Positions 1-9,816 of a stretch of 64,000 nt of DNA are shown piece by piece. Numbering within the stretch: the first letter of the stretch is position 1; each line of letters opens with the position of its first letter. Made by a program: the position numbers and the translations under genes. The stretch lies in NCBI RefSeq assembly GCF_001424345.1, contig NZ_LMPF01000025.1, forward strand, positions 394,062 to 458,061, given 5' to 3'. The notes under the pieces were generated by a model. The model was not told where the DNA came from. It saw only the letters and a program-made list of their open reading frames with translations, and did no database searches. The stretch comes from Burkholderia sp. Leaf177 (GTDB taxonomy: Bacteria > Pseudomonadota > Gammaproteobacteria > Burkholderiales > Burkholderiaceae).

Positions 1-215
1 ATTTCCGCACCACTCCCGGCTAGTTCGTCGGATATCCAGAATTGGGCAATGCAGCAGACGCAGCCATCCACGGCTGTAGCGCGCCTCGCCCCACCGAAAG
101 AATCACCCGCCTCGCCTGCGTCCGATCCCCTGCTGCCTCCCGTGATTCACGAGGCGGAGTGATATCGATGTACGACCCGCAAACTCTCATCCCCCACCCC
201 GACTGACAAAAACCC

Positions 216-2321
216 ATGACCTTAAAAAGCCGACGTGACTTTCTCAAGGCTGCCGTACAGGCCGCCGGTTCTGCAACTGCAATGGGCGTCGTGCCCGCAG
301 GCATTCGCAACGCACTTGCCATCCCCGCCAACAACGTGCACGGCAGCATTCAGGACGTCGAGCATATTGTCGTGCTGATGCAGGAAAACCGTTCGTTCGA
401 TCATTACTTCGGCACACTGCAAGGCGTTCGCGGTTTCGGCGATACGCGCGCGGTCACGCTGCCCAACGGCAAGCCGGTTTTCAATCAGCCGCTGGCTGCG
501 GGACTGGGCGAGGTGCTGCCGTTCCGTCCCAGCGCGCCCGATCTCGGCAACCAGTTCATCCAGGATTTGCCGCATGACTGGAAGTCCGGCAAAGGCGCCT
601 ATGACGACGGCCGATACGACCAGTGGGTGCCGTACAAAGGCACGACGACCATGGCGTACCTCACGCGCGAAGACATTCCGTTTCACTACCAGCTCGCCGA
701 CGCCTTCACGATCTGCGATGCGTACCACTGTTCGATCAATTCATCGACGGATCCGAACCGCTATTACATGTGGACCGGCTGGGTTGGCAACGACGGCAAC
801 GGCGGCGGTCCTGTCATCGACAACGCGGAGGTGGGCTATAGCTGGGGGTCGTATCCGGAAGTGCTGGAGAAAGCGAATATCTCGTGGAAGATCTATCAGG
901 ACGCGGGCACGGGACTCGACGCCAACGGATCGTGGGGCTGGACCAACGATCCGTACATTGGCAACTATGGCGACAACGCGCTGCTTTACCTGAATCAGTA
1001 TCGCAATGCGCAGCCAGGTAGCGCGCTGTATCAGAAGGCGCGTACCGGCACGAACGCGCAAGCAGGCGACGGTTACTTCGATATCCTCAAGCGCGACGTT
1101 CAGAACAACGCGTTGCCGCAGGTCTCGTGGATCGTCGCGCCGGAAGCGTTCTCGGAACATCCGAACTGGCCGGCGAACTATGGCGCGTGGTATGTCGACC
1201 AGGTGCTGCAGATCCTGACCTCGAATCCGGAAGTCTGGAGCAAGACGGTTCTGCTCATCAACTACGACGAGAACGATGGTTTCTTCGATCACGTCGTGCC
1301 GCCGTTCCCGCCGACGTCCAAGGCTAACGGCAAGTCTACGGTCAGCACTGTCAACGAGATTTTCCCGGGCAACTCGACCTATCAAAGCGGCGCATACGGC
1401 CTTGGAACACGCGTGCCGATGCTGGTCGTTTCCCCGTGGTCGAAAGGCGGGTTTGTGTGCTCGGAAGTTTTCGATCATACGTCGGTGATTCAATTCATCG
1501 AAAAGCGTTTTGGTTCGCGCCCGAACGTCACCGAGTCGAATATCACGCCGTGGCGCCGCGCGATTTGCGGCGATTTGACGTCCGCGTTCAACTTCAAGAA
1601 TCCGAACGCAGCGGTTCCGACGTTGCCGGATACGAGCAGCTATGCACCTGTGCAGAAAGTTCGTCATCCCGACTATGTTCCCATTCCGCCGGCTATTCAG
1701 GCAGTTCCGAAGCAGGAACCCGGTGTTCGCCAGGCGCGCGCGTTGCCTTATGAGTTGTTCGTTCACGCACATGCAGGCACGACCAACGGCGTCACGTTCG
1801 ATTTCATCAACACGGGTAGTGTGGGCGCGACGTTCCTTGTCTTTACCGCGAACAGCACGACAGCGCCGAGCTGCTATACGGTTGGCGCCGGGGATCGTTT
1901 GCGTGACGAGCTGCCTTTAGGCGCTTCCAACGCATACGACTACGTGATTCACGGACCCAACGGTTTCCTCCGGCGCTTTGCCGGGAAGGCCGTCGAGCAG
2001 CATTGGTGGAGCGACAATCAGGCGATTGCGGAAGTGGTCGAAGGCTACGATGTCGCTAATGGCAATCTTCAGTTGCGCCTGAAGAATCTTGGGACCGGGA
2101 AGTGCAACTTCAAGATTGTTAGCGCTTATGAATCCGGCGCCAAGATCAAGCAGCCAATTCGCGGCGGCGGGACGGAGACGGTGTATCTGGACTTGCGTGA
2201 CTCGTTCGGGTGGTATGACTTCACGATTACCATCGATACGGATAGCTCGTTCGTGCGGCGTTTCGCCGGGCATGTGGAGACGGGTAAGAGCAGTATGACG
2301 GATCCTGCACTGGGAGGTTGA
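216..2321 (+). CDS. plcN: Phosphocholine-specific phospholipase C (Tat-exported)
   Basis: Predicted extracellular phospholipase C that hydrolyses phosphatidylcholine or sphingomyelin head groups. The 701-residue length fits the non-haemolytic/haemolytic PlcN/PlcH family (about 690-730). The N-terminus carries a twin-arginine motif (SRRDFLK, residues 5-11) followed by a hydrophobic stretch ending near ALA at about residue 35, so export folded through Tat is expected. An acid-phosphatase-like phosphoesterase domain fills roughly residues 45-480, with the family motif QENRSFDHYFG near residue 55 and YDENDGFFDHV near residue 350. Two small C-terminal beta domains of the PLC type follow (about 510-690). 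The ribosome-binding site is weak. It appears monocistronic; no chaperone gene of the PlcR type is next to it. The exact subfamily (PlcN versus PlcH) is inferred. Confidence 0.9.
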   Translation: MTLKSRRDFLKAAVQAAGSATAMGVVPAGIRNALAIPANNVHGSIQDVEHIVVLMQENRSFDHYFGTLQGVRGFGDTRAVTLPNGKPVFNQPLAAGLGEVLPFRPSAPDLGNQFIQDLPHDWKSGKGAYDDGRYDQWVPYKGTTTMAYLTREDIPFHYQLADAFTICDAYHCSINSSTDPNRYYMWTGWVGNDGNGGGPVIDNAEVGYSWGSYPEVLEKANISWKIYQDAGTGLDANGSWGWTNDPYIGNYGDNALLYLNQYRNAQPGSALYQKARTGTNAQAGDGYFDILKRDVQNNALPQVSWIVAPEAFSEHPNWPANYGAWYVDQVLQILTSNPEVWSKTVLLINYDENDGFFDHVVPPFPPTSKANGKSTVSTVNEIFPGNSTYQSGAYGLGTRVPMLVVSPWSKGGFVCSEVFDHTSVIQFIEKRFGSRPNVTESNITPWRRAICGDLTSAFNFKNPNAAVPTLPDTSSYAPVQKVRHPDYVPIPPAIQAVPKQEPGVRQARALPYELFVHAHAGTTNGVTFDFINTGSVGATFLVFTANSTTAPSCYTVGAGDRLRDELPLGASNAYDYVIHGPNGFLRRFAGKAVEQHWWSDNQAIAEVVEGYDVANGNLQLRLKNLGTGKCNFKIVSAYESGAKIKQPIRGGGTETVYLDLRDSFGWYDFTITIDTDSSFVRRFAGHVETGKSSMTDPALGG

Positions 2322-2655
2322 GGCCTTTGATGCCCGAAGGCGCCGGACGGGCTGGTCGTTTGGCGTTTTCGGGCTTGGGGTTGGGGTGGTGCGGGGTTGG
2401 TGTTGGGTTCCTGCTGCTTATGTCTTCGCGGGTTTCGTTCTAGATGTTCTCTTGATCACTGTTAGCCACTGTCCGTGGCGGGACTTCATTTCTTTGTCCA
2501 ACGGCGACAAAGAAACGAAGCAAAGAAAACGCCTCCCAACCGCTAATTCTTAACCCTACCCCTCCGTACCCCTACATCCACACGCTTCGCCACCAGTGCT
2601 CTCGGGCTAGTTCAAACGCTCCTGGCATTTGATGTTTCTTTTTTTTCTTTTGTCT
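2322..2655. other. Intergenic gap, no gene seen
   Basis: The gap lies between two convergent genes. It holds G/T-rich tracts just after the phospholipase gene, a perfect short hairpin listed separately, and a T-rich tract near 2628-2655. I see no credible open frame with a start and ribosome-binding site. Confidence 0.6.
2489..2515. repeat. Perfect 10-bp inverted repeat (hairpin)
   Basis: The arms TTTCTTTGTC and GACAAAGAAA are exactly complementary around a 7-base loop CAACGGC. There is no T-run after the hairpin on the plus strand; on the minus strand a T-rich stretch follows less directly. It lies between convergent genes, so it could act as a bidirectional terminator, or be a copy of a dispersed intergenic hairpin. 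Only one copy was noticed in this window. Confidence 0.5.
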
Positions 2656-4695
2656 TTACATGCCGGCATAACCCGCTGGTCGTGTTGAGTTTGCCTTCGC
2701 TACATCAGTGTTCTTCGATACCACGTACAACGGCGCTTCAGTCAGATTGAGTGACACCACGCCGTTGCTGTACGCAACGCTCGATGCATTGCCCATCCAG
2801 TCCAGAACCTGAACAGTGCCGCTCGTTCCCGGGGCATCCACAGCAAGCGTGTAAGCCACACTGTATGTCTGGCTGAAACCGCCGCTCGCACTCCACACCG
2901 CATTGTTGTGCGTCCACAAGGCGGTAACCGCGTTGCCGGTTCCGCGCTGCTCGAACGCGTAGGCGTAGACGCCCGACGGAACGCCGTTGACGGGTCCGAG
3001 CGTGGTCGTGCCGTCGAGCACGCGCGTCATCGTGGCAACCGCCAGCGCGGCCGGCTTCGGGCTGACGTGGCTCGCGCCAAACGATCCCTGCGCGTTCGAT
3101 AAATCGAAGAAGGTGCCATAACCGGTTTCGCCCGGGTAATCCGCGCCATAGAACACGTAGGTCTGGTCCGCACCCTCACCAAGCAAAATGATGTGCGTGC
3201 GCGCAACGATCGCACCCTGCGCAAACAGCACGTTGGATGTCGGGTAGTCGGGTCCGTACGATGTCCCCAGGTCATAACTGATGCCCGTTTCCGTTACGAA
3301 CAACTTCATGCCCGGCTTGTAATCCGCCTGCATCTCCTGCCGCAAATTGCGCATCTCGTTCGTCAACGCGTTCGCAGCATTGGCCAAGTTTGGATCGGTT
3401 GCCTGGCGCTCCGGCGGATGCGACGGCGATGTGCCGGCATCGTAATATCCATGCGTTGCAATGCCATCGAGGTATTGCGCAAACCCAAGCCGCGCCATCT
3501 TTTTCAGACGCTTGGTCGTCAGCGACGGAAACGCTCCCGTTGGCCCCATCACGACGGCGTTAGGGTCCGTTGCATGAAGACCCAAGTAGGCGAGCTTGTA
3601 CAGCGCCACGAAATCGGCATCCGATCCCAGCCACGTCTGGTCCGGCTCCCAGGTGACCTGATAGTAGTTGTTCGACATCGACGGGAAGTACTTCTTCCGC
3701 ATTAGTTCGGTTTCCGAACCAACCTGGCTCATGTACGTCTGATAACCCGGCTGGTCGTTCGGTAAGTACGAGCTGTCGTTGAATGCACCGGTCGGGCTGT
3801 CCCATCCAGGAATCCCGTCGAGACGCACGAGCCGCATGATCTGACTGCTTGCGTAGCCGGTATCCGCGGTCACGGCCGTGGCGGCGAAACTGTTGGGGCC
3901 GTTCGGCTCCGTGCTGGATAGCTGGCGGTCATCGATCGTGGATCTGATTCCAAGCGCATCGAGCATCGCAGTCCAGCCGTTGAACCCCTGCATGCCAAAA
4001 CGATGCTGTTCCTGATGCGCATAGGTGGGAGCGGGGAGTATGGCGGTGACGTCGGGCAACACGCCGAAGGTCGCGAAGCCGGTCGGGCGCGTACCCGCGG
4101 TCGGGACGCTTCCACCCGCTTTCGCAAGCGTCGCCGATACCGCGAAATAACCCGCTACCGTCGATGTGCAATCGAGCGTCGTCATACTGCCGCCCGGCGG
4201 CGCCGCGAAACTGCCGCTCGCAACGGTCTTGCCGAGCGCGTCGCTTACGGTCCATGCCAGTGTGTCGGCGGCGGGCGGATTAGCCGATATCGCCAGGTGG
4301 AAAGCCGAGCCCGATGCAAACAAACGTGTGCCGTCGGCACTGGGGGTATCGACTGAAACCAGTCCGCTGCCCGGCAACGCCGCGCTCGTGACAGGCGACG
4401 CGCACGTCATGCGCATCGTCGCGCTTGTGACAGCCGAAGGGGACACGGGAGCCGGCGTCGCTCCTGCCGATACACCCGTGGTTCCACTCGTTCCCGAAGC
4501 GCTGCTGGAAGGACTGCCGGACGCCGTTGCAGATGTACCCGAAGCCGCGCCTGAGTTATTTCCGCTCGCCGCAGCCGCCGCGCCGCCGCCGCTGGCGGTG
4601 CCGCTGGAACCGTCACCGCCGCCACCTCCACCGCATGCGGCCAATGCAAGCAGGAGTAAATACATTGCATAGCTAAGTATCGCGTTCGTTTTCAT
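2656..4695 (-). CDS. Lipoprotein with glycosidase-like TIM-barrel domain
   Basis: Predicted outer-membrane or periplasmic lipoprotein. I start it at 4695 (MKTNAILS) because this gives a standard type II signal peptide with lipobox LAAC (Cys at residue 21). An ATG 21 bases further upstream exists but adds only charged residues. After the cysteine comes a Gly stretch and then a Ser/Ala/Gly/Thr-rich linker of about 70 residues. A barrel-like region begins after about residue 210 and has WEPD and, about 130 residues later, VTETG, which would suit the acid/base and nucleophile glutamates of a clan GH-A hydrolase (GH39-like). A C-terminal beta region follows. The substrate is unknown. The catalytic assignment rests on motif reading only. 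Confidence 0.6.
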   Translation of the reverse strand: MKTNAILSYAMYLLLLALAACGGGGGGDGSSGTASGGGAAAAASGNNSGAASGTSATASGSPSSSASGTSGTTGVSAGATPAPVSPSAVTSATMRMTCASPVTSAALPGSGLVSVDTPSADGTRLFASGSAFHLAISANPPAADTLAWTVSDALGKTVASGSFAAPPGGSMTTLDCTSTVAGYFAVSATLAKAGGSVPTAGTRPTGFATFGVLPDVTAILPAPTYAHQEQHRFGMQGFNGWTAMLDALGIRSTIDDRQLSSTEPNGPNSFAATAVTADTGYASSQIMRLVRLDGIPGWDSPTGAFNDSSYLPNDQPGYQTYMSQVGSETELMRKKYFPSMSNNYYQVTWEPDQTWLGSDADFVALYKLAYLGLHATDPNAVVMGPTGAFPSLTTKRLKKMARLGFAQYLDGIATHGYYDAGTSPSHPPERQATDPNLANAANALTNEMRNLRQEMQADYKPGMKLFVTETGISYDLGTSYGPDYPTSNVLFAQGAIVARTHIILLGEGADQTYVFYGADYPGETGYGTFFDLSNAQGSFGASHVSPKPAALAVATMTRVLDGTTTLGPVNGVPSGVYAYAFEQRGTGNAVTALWTHNNAVWSASGGFSQTYSVAYTLAVDAPGTSGTVQVLDWMGNASSVAYSNGVVSLNLTEAPLYVVSKNTDVAKANSTRPAGYAGM

Positions 4696-4716
4696 TTTCG
4701 ATGATCGCCCGGTCAT

Positions 4717-5526
4717 AGCGATAAAGCAGAATCAGACACAGCGGTGCCCCCAGGCGCCTCTGAAAAGGAACCCGGCTGATGAGTAAATCGAGGAAAAGAC
4801 CCGAAAAAATGGCTTATCGCTGAAACGAAAATTCGCGATAGACACGCAACAACGCCTTGAAGGTCTGAACGGATGTTACATAGACGAAACGTTTTGAACC
4901 AGTAAAAAAGGCGTAACAAGTTGTAACGTCTCATTATAAATCGGTAAATATATAATCATCATATTTAATAAACAGAGCTCATAAATGTTTTTGCGGCTTC
5001 TAATGATTCTTCAGGCAAATAACTGCGCTTTTATCATATGAAATCAATTTGAAGACGAATCAAAAATGAAACCTTTTTGAAGAGCTAGTAGACCCGCCAG
5101 GCCATAACCTGCGGTGCTCGTCACCATAAATTGCTTTACCATCTTTTATTTGCTGAACCGGACCAAGTTGACCTGAGACGGCAACCAATAATCCCCATGC
5201 GTGGTCACGCGTATCCTTAACTGATTAACGGCCGGCTTTTCGAGAACTTTAGCCTCGCGTTCTCATTCGATAATCCAATGCGTATCGGAAGCGCGAATCC
5301 AATTTTTCTGATTCATCTATGGGAAGCGTCTGAAGAAGATCGAAGCAAACCGCCTTATTTCCCACGCTCATCGCGCTCCGGATAAAGCACACCACGTAGC
5401 CGCGTCGCCGTTCTCGCCGTGCTTCTCCGCGTTGCCTTTATAATCCGCCATGATTCCAATTTCCCGCCTCCTTGCCTCCCGCCCTCTTCGCGCTCCCTGC
5501 GAAGTCCTTTCCTGTGCGGCGGCCTC
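4717..5526. other. Long A/T-rich intergenic region, no gene seen
   Basis: About 800 bases lie between divergently oriented genes. From about 4900 to 5340 the sequence is far richer in A and T than the surroundings, with runs such as TAAATATATAATCATC. No open frame with a start, ribosome-binding site and Burkholderia-like codon use was found. It probably contains the promoters of both flanking genes. The low GC is compatible with binding by an H-NS/MvaT-like protein or with old foreign DNA, but nothing identifiable remains. Confidence 0.6.
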
Positions 5527-6378
5527 ATGAAAACGCCAAAAAGACTGCTGCCATTGCTGGAAGAAGGACTTATCGACGAGGTCATCGGCCAGTTGATGAG
5601 CGGCAAGGAAGCGACCGTCTATGTGGTGCGAAGCGGCGACTCAACGCGTTGCGCGAAGGTCTATAAGGACGCCAAACAGCGCAGCTTTCGTCAGGCCGCG
5701 TCGTATCGCGAGGGACGCACGGTGAAGAACAGCCGGCAAGCTCGCGCGATGGAAAAAGGCACGCGCTACGGCCGCCAGATGCAGGAAGAAGCGTGGCAAA
5801 ACGCCGAGGTCGACGCGCTGTTCCGCCTCGCGAATGCAGGTGTTCGCGTGCCGCAGCCGTACATTTGCACGGACGGCGTGCTGCTGATGGAACTCGTGGT
5901 GGACGCACAAGGCGACGTCGCGCCGCGTCTGAACGATGTCGACATGAGCCATGATCGCGCACTCGAATTGCACGACGCTCTGCTGCGCGAAGTCGTGCGC
6001 ATGTTGTGCGCGGGCATGATTCACGGCGACTTGTCGGAATACAACATCCTGCTTGCATCGGATGGGCCGGTGATCATCGACTTGCCGCAAGCCGTGGATG
6101 CCGCCGGCAACAACGAAGCCGCCGCCATGCTGCAGCGTGACGTGGATAACCTCGCCACGTACTTCGGCCAGTTCGCGCCGGAATTGTTGAAGGCGAGCTA
6201 CGGCAAGGAAATGTGGGCGCTGTATGAAGCGGGTTTGCTCACCGTCGATACAAAACTCACAGGCCACGTAGAAGTCGATACAACCCCGGTCGATCTGGAA
6301 GCCGTGATGCAGGAAATCGAGGATATCCGGCTGGAAGAAGAAGCCCGTATTCGCCGCGAGCAGGAAGCCGGCGACTGA
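5527..6378 (+). CDS. RIO-type serine/threonine protein kinase
   Basis: Atypical kinase of the RIO1 class, 283 residues from the ATG at 5527; a longer frame runs upstream, but the conserved part begins with the DEVIGQLMSGKEATVY segment close to this start. The P-loop-like lysine lies in RCAKVYKD. The catalytic loop HGDLSEYN (about residues 166-173, Asp168) and the metal-binding IIDLPQ (Asp185) are intact, so it should be active. Bacterial RIO proteins are linked to stress or ribosome functions, but targets are unknown. Its stop codon is directly followed, without a spacer, by the stop codon of the convergent sirtuin gene. Confidence 0.85.
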   Translation: MKTPKRLLPLLEEGLIDEVIGQLMSGKEATVYVVRSGDSTRCAKVYKDAKQRSFRQAASYREGRTVKNSRQARAMEKGTRYGRQMQEEAWQNAEVDALFRLANAGVRVPQPYICTDGVLLMELVVDAQGDVAPRLNDVDMSHDRALELHDALLREVVRMLCAGMIHGDLSEYNILLASDGPVIIDLPQAVDAAGNNEAAAMLQRDVDNLATYFGQFAPELLKASYGKEMWALYEAGLLTVDTKLTGHVEVDTTPVDLEAVMQEIEDIRLEEEARIRREQEAGD

Positions 6379-7236
6379 CTAGCGGTTGCCTTCGAGCGCA
6401 TCGGCCAGTGCCGACAACACCGGCCCGCATTGCGCCTCCACCTTGAATTGCAGGAGCGCATCCGCCCGGGTGTGCCCGAGATTGACCGCGGCGATGGGCT
6501 TGCCTGCACGCGTGGCCCACTCGCAAAATCGAAAGCCCGAATACACCATCAAGGAAGAGCCGAGCACGAGCATTGCATCGGCTTGATCGAGCGCGAGTGC
6601 AGCGGCGTCAACGCGCGTGCGCGGCACGCCTTCGCCAAAGAACACCACATCTGGCTTCAACATTCCGCCGCAGCGCGCGCAATGCGGCACGCTGACCGCG
6701 TTGAAGTCGTAGCCTTCGAGTTGTGCATCGCCGTCAGCAACCGGCAACGCTGCCAGTCCGACGAAGCCGGGGTTATCGGCAATGAGCCGTTGCTGGAGTG
6801 CGGCACGCGGGGTTTCGTCGCTGCAATCCATACAGCGCACGCGGCCTATGTTGCCATGCAGTTCAATCACGTCCGTATTGCCCGCGCTCGTATGCAAGCC
6901 GTCGACGTTCTGCGTCACGAGCCGATGAAACACGCCGAGCCGTTCCAGCCGCGCCACCGCCAGATGCGCCGCATTTGGCGCGGCGCCTGCGAGCATGGGC
7001 CAGCCGATCATGCTGCGTGCCCAATAGCGTTTGCGTGCGAATTCGGAGCCGAGAAAATCCTTCAGCAGAATAGGCGCCCGTCCGGTTCGCTGCCCTTCCT
7101 TGTCACGATAGCAAGGTATTCCGGATTCCGTACTAATTCCCGCGCCGGTCAATACAAACAGTCGCGGATACCGTTCGACGAACGCATGAAGCGGATCGGA
7201 GAGCGCGGCAGACGCGCTGGCGTAGGAAGTATTCAT
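6379..7236 (-). CDS. Sir2-family NAD-dependent protein deacylase (sirtuin)
   Basis: Uses NAD+ to remove acyl groups from lysine. Started at the ATG at 7236 (MNTSYAS), giving 285 residues; the 49 residues further upstream in the open frame lie ahead of the usual N-terminus. The NAD-binding motif GAGISTESGIPCYRD is at about residues 31-45. The catalytic TQNVDGLH follows, and two CxxC pairs (CMDC and CARC) form the structural zinc site. A C-terminal GSS and VNLGHTRAD segment completes the Rossmann fold. It resembles the class II (SIRT4-like) bacterial group. No clear Shine-Dalgarno was seen. Confidence 0.9.
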   Translation of the reverse strand: MNTSYASASAALSDPLHAFVERYPRLFVLTGAGISTESGIPCYRDKEGQRTGRAPILLKDFLGSEFARKRYWARSMIGWPMLAGAAPNAAHLAVARLERLGVFHRLVTQNVDGLHTSAGNTDVIELHGNIGRVRCMDCSDETPRAALQQRLIADNPGFVGLAALPVADGDAQLEGYDFNAVSVPHCARCGGMLKPDVVFFGEGVPRTRVDAAALALDQADAMLVLGSSLMVYSGFRFCEWATRAGKPIAAVNLGHTRADALLQFKVEAQCGPVLSALADALEGNR

Positions 7237-7439
7237 TGCCGAAATAGTAACGGCAATGCGTTTTGTTTGCTGAGAGAGCCGGCGGAACTTCACTCTCTCG
7301 CAAGCAAAAGAGGCATATTTCAAGGCAGCGCCCTGCCCGGCAAATACTTGCTGACGCCGCTCACGTGAAAAACGCGTCGTCACCCGTTATCACCGCGATA
7401 TCGATTGATCGAAGCAAGCGTTCATACGAATGTACATTC

Positions 7440-8714
7440 TCACGTCTTGACGGGTTTCGGAAACAGCGGATAAGCAAGCAGCGCGCACGCGGCCGCAACC
7501 AGCCAGACCACGCCCCATGATCCGGCCGCGAGCAAATGCGGAATCGACAATGGCGTGATGAACAAACCTGCATATACAGCCGTGTTCGTCATCCCAAGCG
7601 CGGTTCCTGCGCGATCCTTGCCGCTCAGCGTGGCAAGTTCGGTATAAGCCACGCCATGCCACGCGGACACGCAAATCCCCGCGAACACAATGAAGCCTAT
7701 CAGCCAGCCGGCCGGCAACCCGCACCCCGTCGCCGCTGCAAGCGCGACGAACGCCGCCACCGCGATCAACGTGGAGATCTTCGTATAGGCGCGCCGGTTG
7801 CCGTGTCTATCGGTGAAACGGCCGCTCCAGACGCGCATGACCATTGCGCCGAGCTGGAGGGCGACCATCGTGGCGGTGATGCCGGGCAAGCCGACGTGCG
7901 CGAAGTCGTGCAGGAAAACCGTGGCGAACGTGAGCACGGCGAATTGCGGGATGCAAAGAATGCCGATACCAAGCACCACGCGCCAGATCATCGTGTCGCG
8001 CAACGGACTGACGGCAGACGCGGCCGGGACGCGCGATGCAGCCGCTGCATGCAAGAGCGCTTCGGACGCGTCGGACATTTCCGGCGGTTCGCGAAGCCAG
8101 CGCCAGGCAAGACAGCCCGCCGCTGCGCACATAAACGCGAGTGCGCCGTAGACGAGCCGGAAGCCGCCCGTGGACGCAAGCCACGGCAGAATCAGCGCGC
8201 CAAGGCCGCCGCCGAGCGGCACGGCCGTCTGGCGGATGCTCATTGCAAGGCCGCGTTCGCCTTCCTGGAACCAGCGCATGATCGCGCGTCCGCTCGATCC
8301 GTTGACGCTGCCGCCGAGCAGTCCGACACCGCACATCGATACAACCAGCCATGACAACGAAGGCACCGACGCTGCCGATGGCACCACGAACAGCATCATG
8401 GCCAGGAACGCGAGAGCGACGGTCGCCAAGCCGGTCAGCAGGATCGGCCGATCGCCCCATCGGTCAGTGGCAACGCCCCACGGCAATTCGGATATCGCAA
8501 CGCCCAGGCCCATTGCGCCGAGCGCCAGCCCGAGCGCCGCGTTGCCGAGGTGATAATCCGCGCGCAGCCAGACGGCCGTGGTCGGAATGCCCGCGATCGC
8601 TGCCGAAAAGCTGACATTCGCTGCAACACCCACGCCGAGGACTTTCCAGCGGTGAGAAGCGCCGAGACGGCGTCCGGTCGATTCAACCAGAGGGATTGCG
8701 CATTGAGTTTGCAT
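7440..8714 (-). CDS. MFS transporter
   Basis: Integral membrane transporter of 424 residues with about 12 hydrophobic segments and a short basic N-terminus. The first cytoplasmic loop has the MFS-like ELPWGVATDRWGDRP signature (about residues 77-91), and the second half repeats the pattern with SGRFTDRHGNRRAYT. It diverges from a LysR-type regulator with a 109-base gap, a common arrangement in which the regulator controls the exporter. The substrate cannot be read from the sequence. Confidence 0.85.
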   Translation of the reverse strand: MQTQCAIPLVESTGRRLGASHRWKVLGVGVAANVSFSAAIAGIPTTAVWLRADYHLGNAALGLALGAMGLGVAISELPWGVATDRWGDRPILLTGLATVALAFLAMMLFVVPSAASVPSLSWLVVSMCGVGLLGGSVNGSSGRAIMRWFQEGERGLAMSIRQTAVPLGGGLGALILPWLASTGGFRLVYGALAFMCAAAGCLAWRWLREPPEMSDASEALLHAAAASRVPAASAVSPLRDTMIWRVVLGIGILCIPQFAVLTFATVFLHDFAHVGLPGITATMVALQLGAMVMRVWSGRFTDRHGNRRAYTKISTLIAVAAFVALAAATGCGLPAGWLIGFIVFAGICVSAWHGVAYTELATLSGKDRAGTALGMTNTAVYAGLFITPLSIPHLLAAGSWGVVWLVAAACALLAYPLFPKPVKT

Positions 8715-8823
8715 CGCTTTATGGCGTCCGTTCAGGATTCAATGCCCCAAGTCTGACGCATCCCGACGATCCTGAATATCAAGTAATATCGCATCGATAC
8801 TTCGATAAAACGGGATCATCGCC

Positions 8824-9744
8824 TTGTCACACACCAATTTCGATATCGCGTCGCTGCGCACCTTCGTGGTCGGCATGGAGCTCGGAAGTTTTGCGAAGGC
8901 GGCGGACCGGGTCGGGCGTTCGACATCGGCCGTAAGCGCACAGATCAAGAAGCTCGAAGAGCAGGCAGGCGTGCCGTTGTTCAAGAAGGCCGGCCGGAGT
9001 CTCGCGTTGACCGATGCCGGCGAAACCATGCTGCGTTTCGCGCGCCGTCTCATCGATCTCAACGACGAAACCGCCGTCGCCGTTCGCGGCCCGGATCTCG
9101 AGGGCTGGATCAGGCTTGGTTTGCAGGAGGATTTCGGCGAAATCATGTTGCCCGACGTGCTCGGCCGGTTTTCGCGCGCACATCCGAAGGTGCGCATCGA
9201 GGCGCGCGTGGCGCGCAACACCGAGCTGTTCGAGCGTATCGATTCGAACGAACTCGATCTCGCGCTGGTGTGGGGCGACCCGGCGCTGGCGGCGCGGGAA
9301 GTCCGGGCCGGCGTGCAGCATGAACTCATCGCCGAACCGCGGATGTGCTGGATCGGCTCGTCCACCCTGCCCTGGAATCCTGACGCCAACGAACCCCTGC
9401 CGCTCGTTGCGTTCGATCGTGCGTGCCTTTTCTTCAGCGCGGCAACCGCGGAACTGGATCGCGCGAACATCCGCTGGCGCGTCGCGTTCACGAGTCCGAG
9501 CTTGTCCGGATTGTGGGCCGCAGCCGCTGCCGGGCTCGGGCTGACAGTGCGCACGCAATACGGCTTGCCGAGGTCGGTGTGCGCGCTCGATGAACGCGCC
9601 GCCGGTCTGCCGGAATTGCCATCGTTGCCGTTGTCGCTCGTGCGGGCATCGGCGAAATCCGCGCCGCCTGTGGAGCGGCTCTCATCGATCATTCTCGACT
9701 CCGTGCGCGGTGGCTCGGCATCGTTCGAACGCATGGCGGCCTGA
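8824..9744 (+). CDS. LysR-family transcriptional regulator
   Basis: The 306-residue protein starts at a TTG codon. The N-terminal winged helix-turn-helix spans about residues 5-65 (FAKAADRVGRSTSAVSAQIKKLE), followed by a substrate-binding-like effector domain. It is transcribed away from the MFS gene, whose expression it probably controls, and its own stop codon overlaps a small hairpin. The effector is unknown. The downstream Rieske-reductase operon starts about 70 bases later and might also be a target. Confidence 0.88.
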   Translation: MSHTNFDIASLRTFVVGMELGSFAKAADRVGRSTSAVSAQIKKLEEQAGVPLFKKAGRSLALTDAGETMLRFARRLIDLNDETAVAVRGPDLEGWIRLGLQEDFGEIMLPDVLGRFSRAHPKVRIEARVARNTELFERIDSNELDLALVWGDPALAAREVRAGVQHELIAEPRMCWIGSSTLPWNPDANEPLPLVAFDRACLFFSAATAELDRANIRWRVAFTSPSLSGLWAAAAAGLGLTVRTQYGLPRSVCALDERAAGLPELPSLPLSLVRASAKSAPPVERLSSIILDSVRGGSASFERMAA

Positions 9745-9759
9745 AGCGCTCTCGCGCTT
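9744..9759 (+). terminator. Short hairpin overlapping the lysR stop codon
   Basis: AAGCGC and GCGCTT pair around a TCTC loop, beginning on the last base of the stop codon. Only three T residues follow, so it is a weak terminator candidate. Confidence 0.3.
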
Positions 9760-9816
9760 TCTGCCGACGGCCCGCTTTTTGCTGAATCCGTCGTGAACAC
9801 GAGACGGGAGCGCGAC

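Noticed and set aside
741..1772. A 343-codon minus-strand frame inside the phospholipase gene
   Set aside because: Arg-rich shadow translation opposite a gene with a Tat signal and phosphoesterase motifs.
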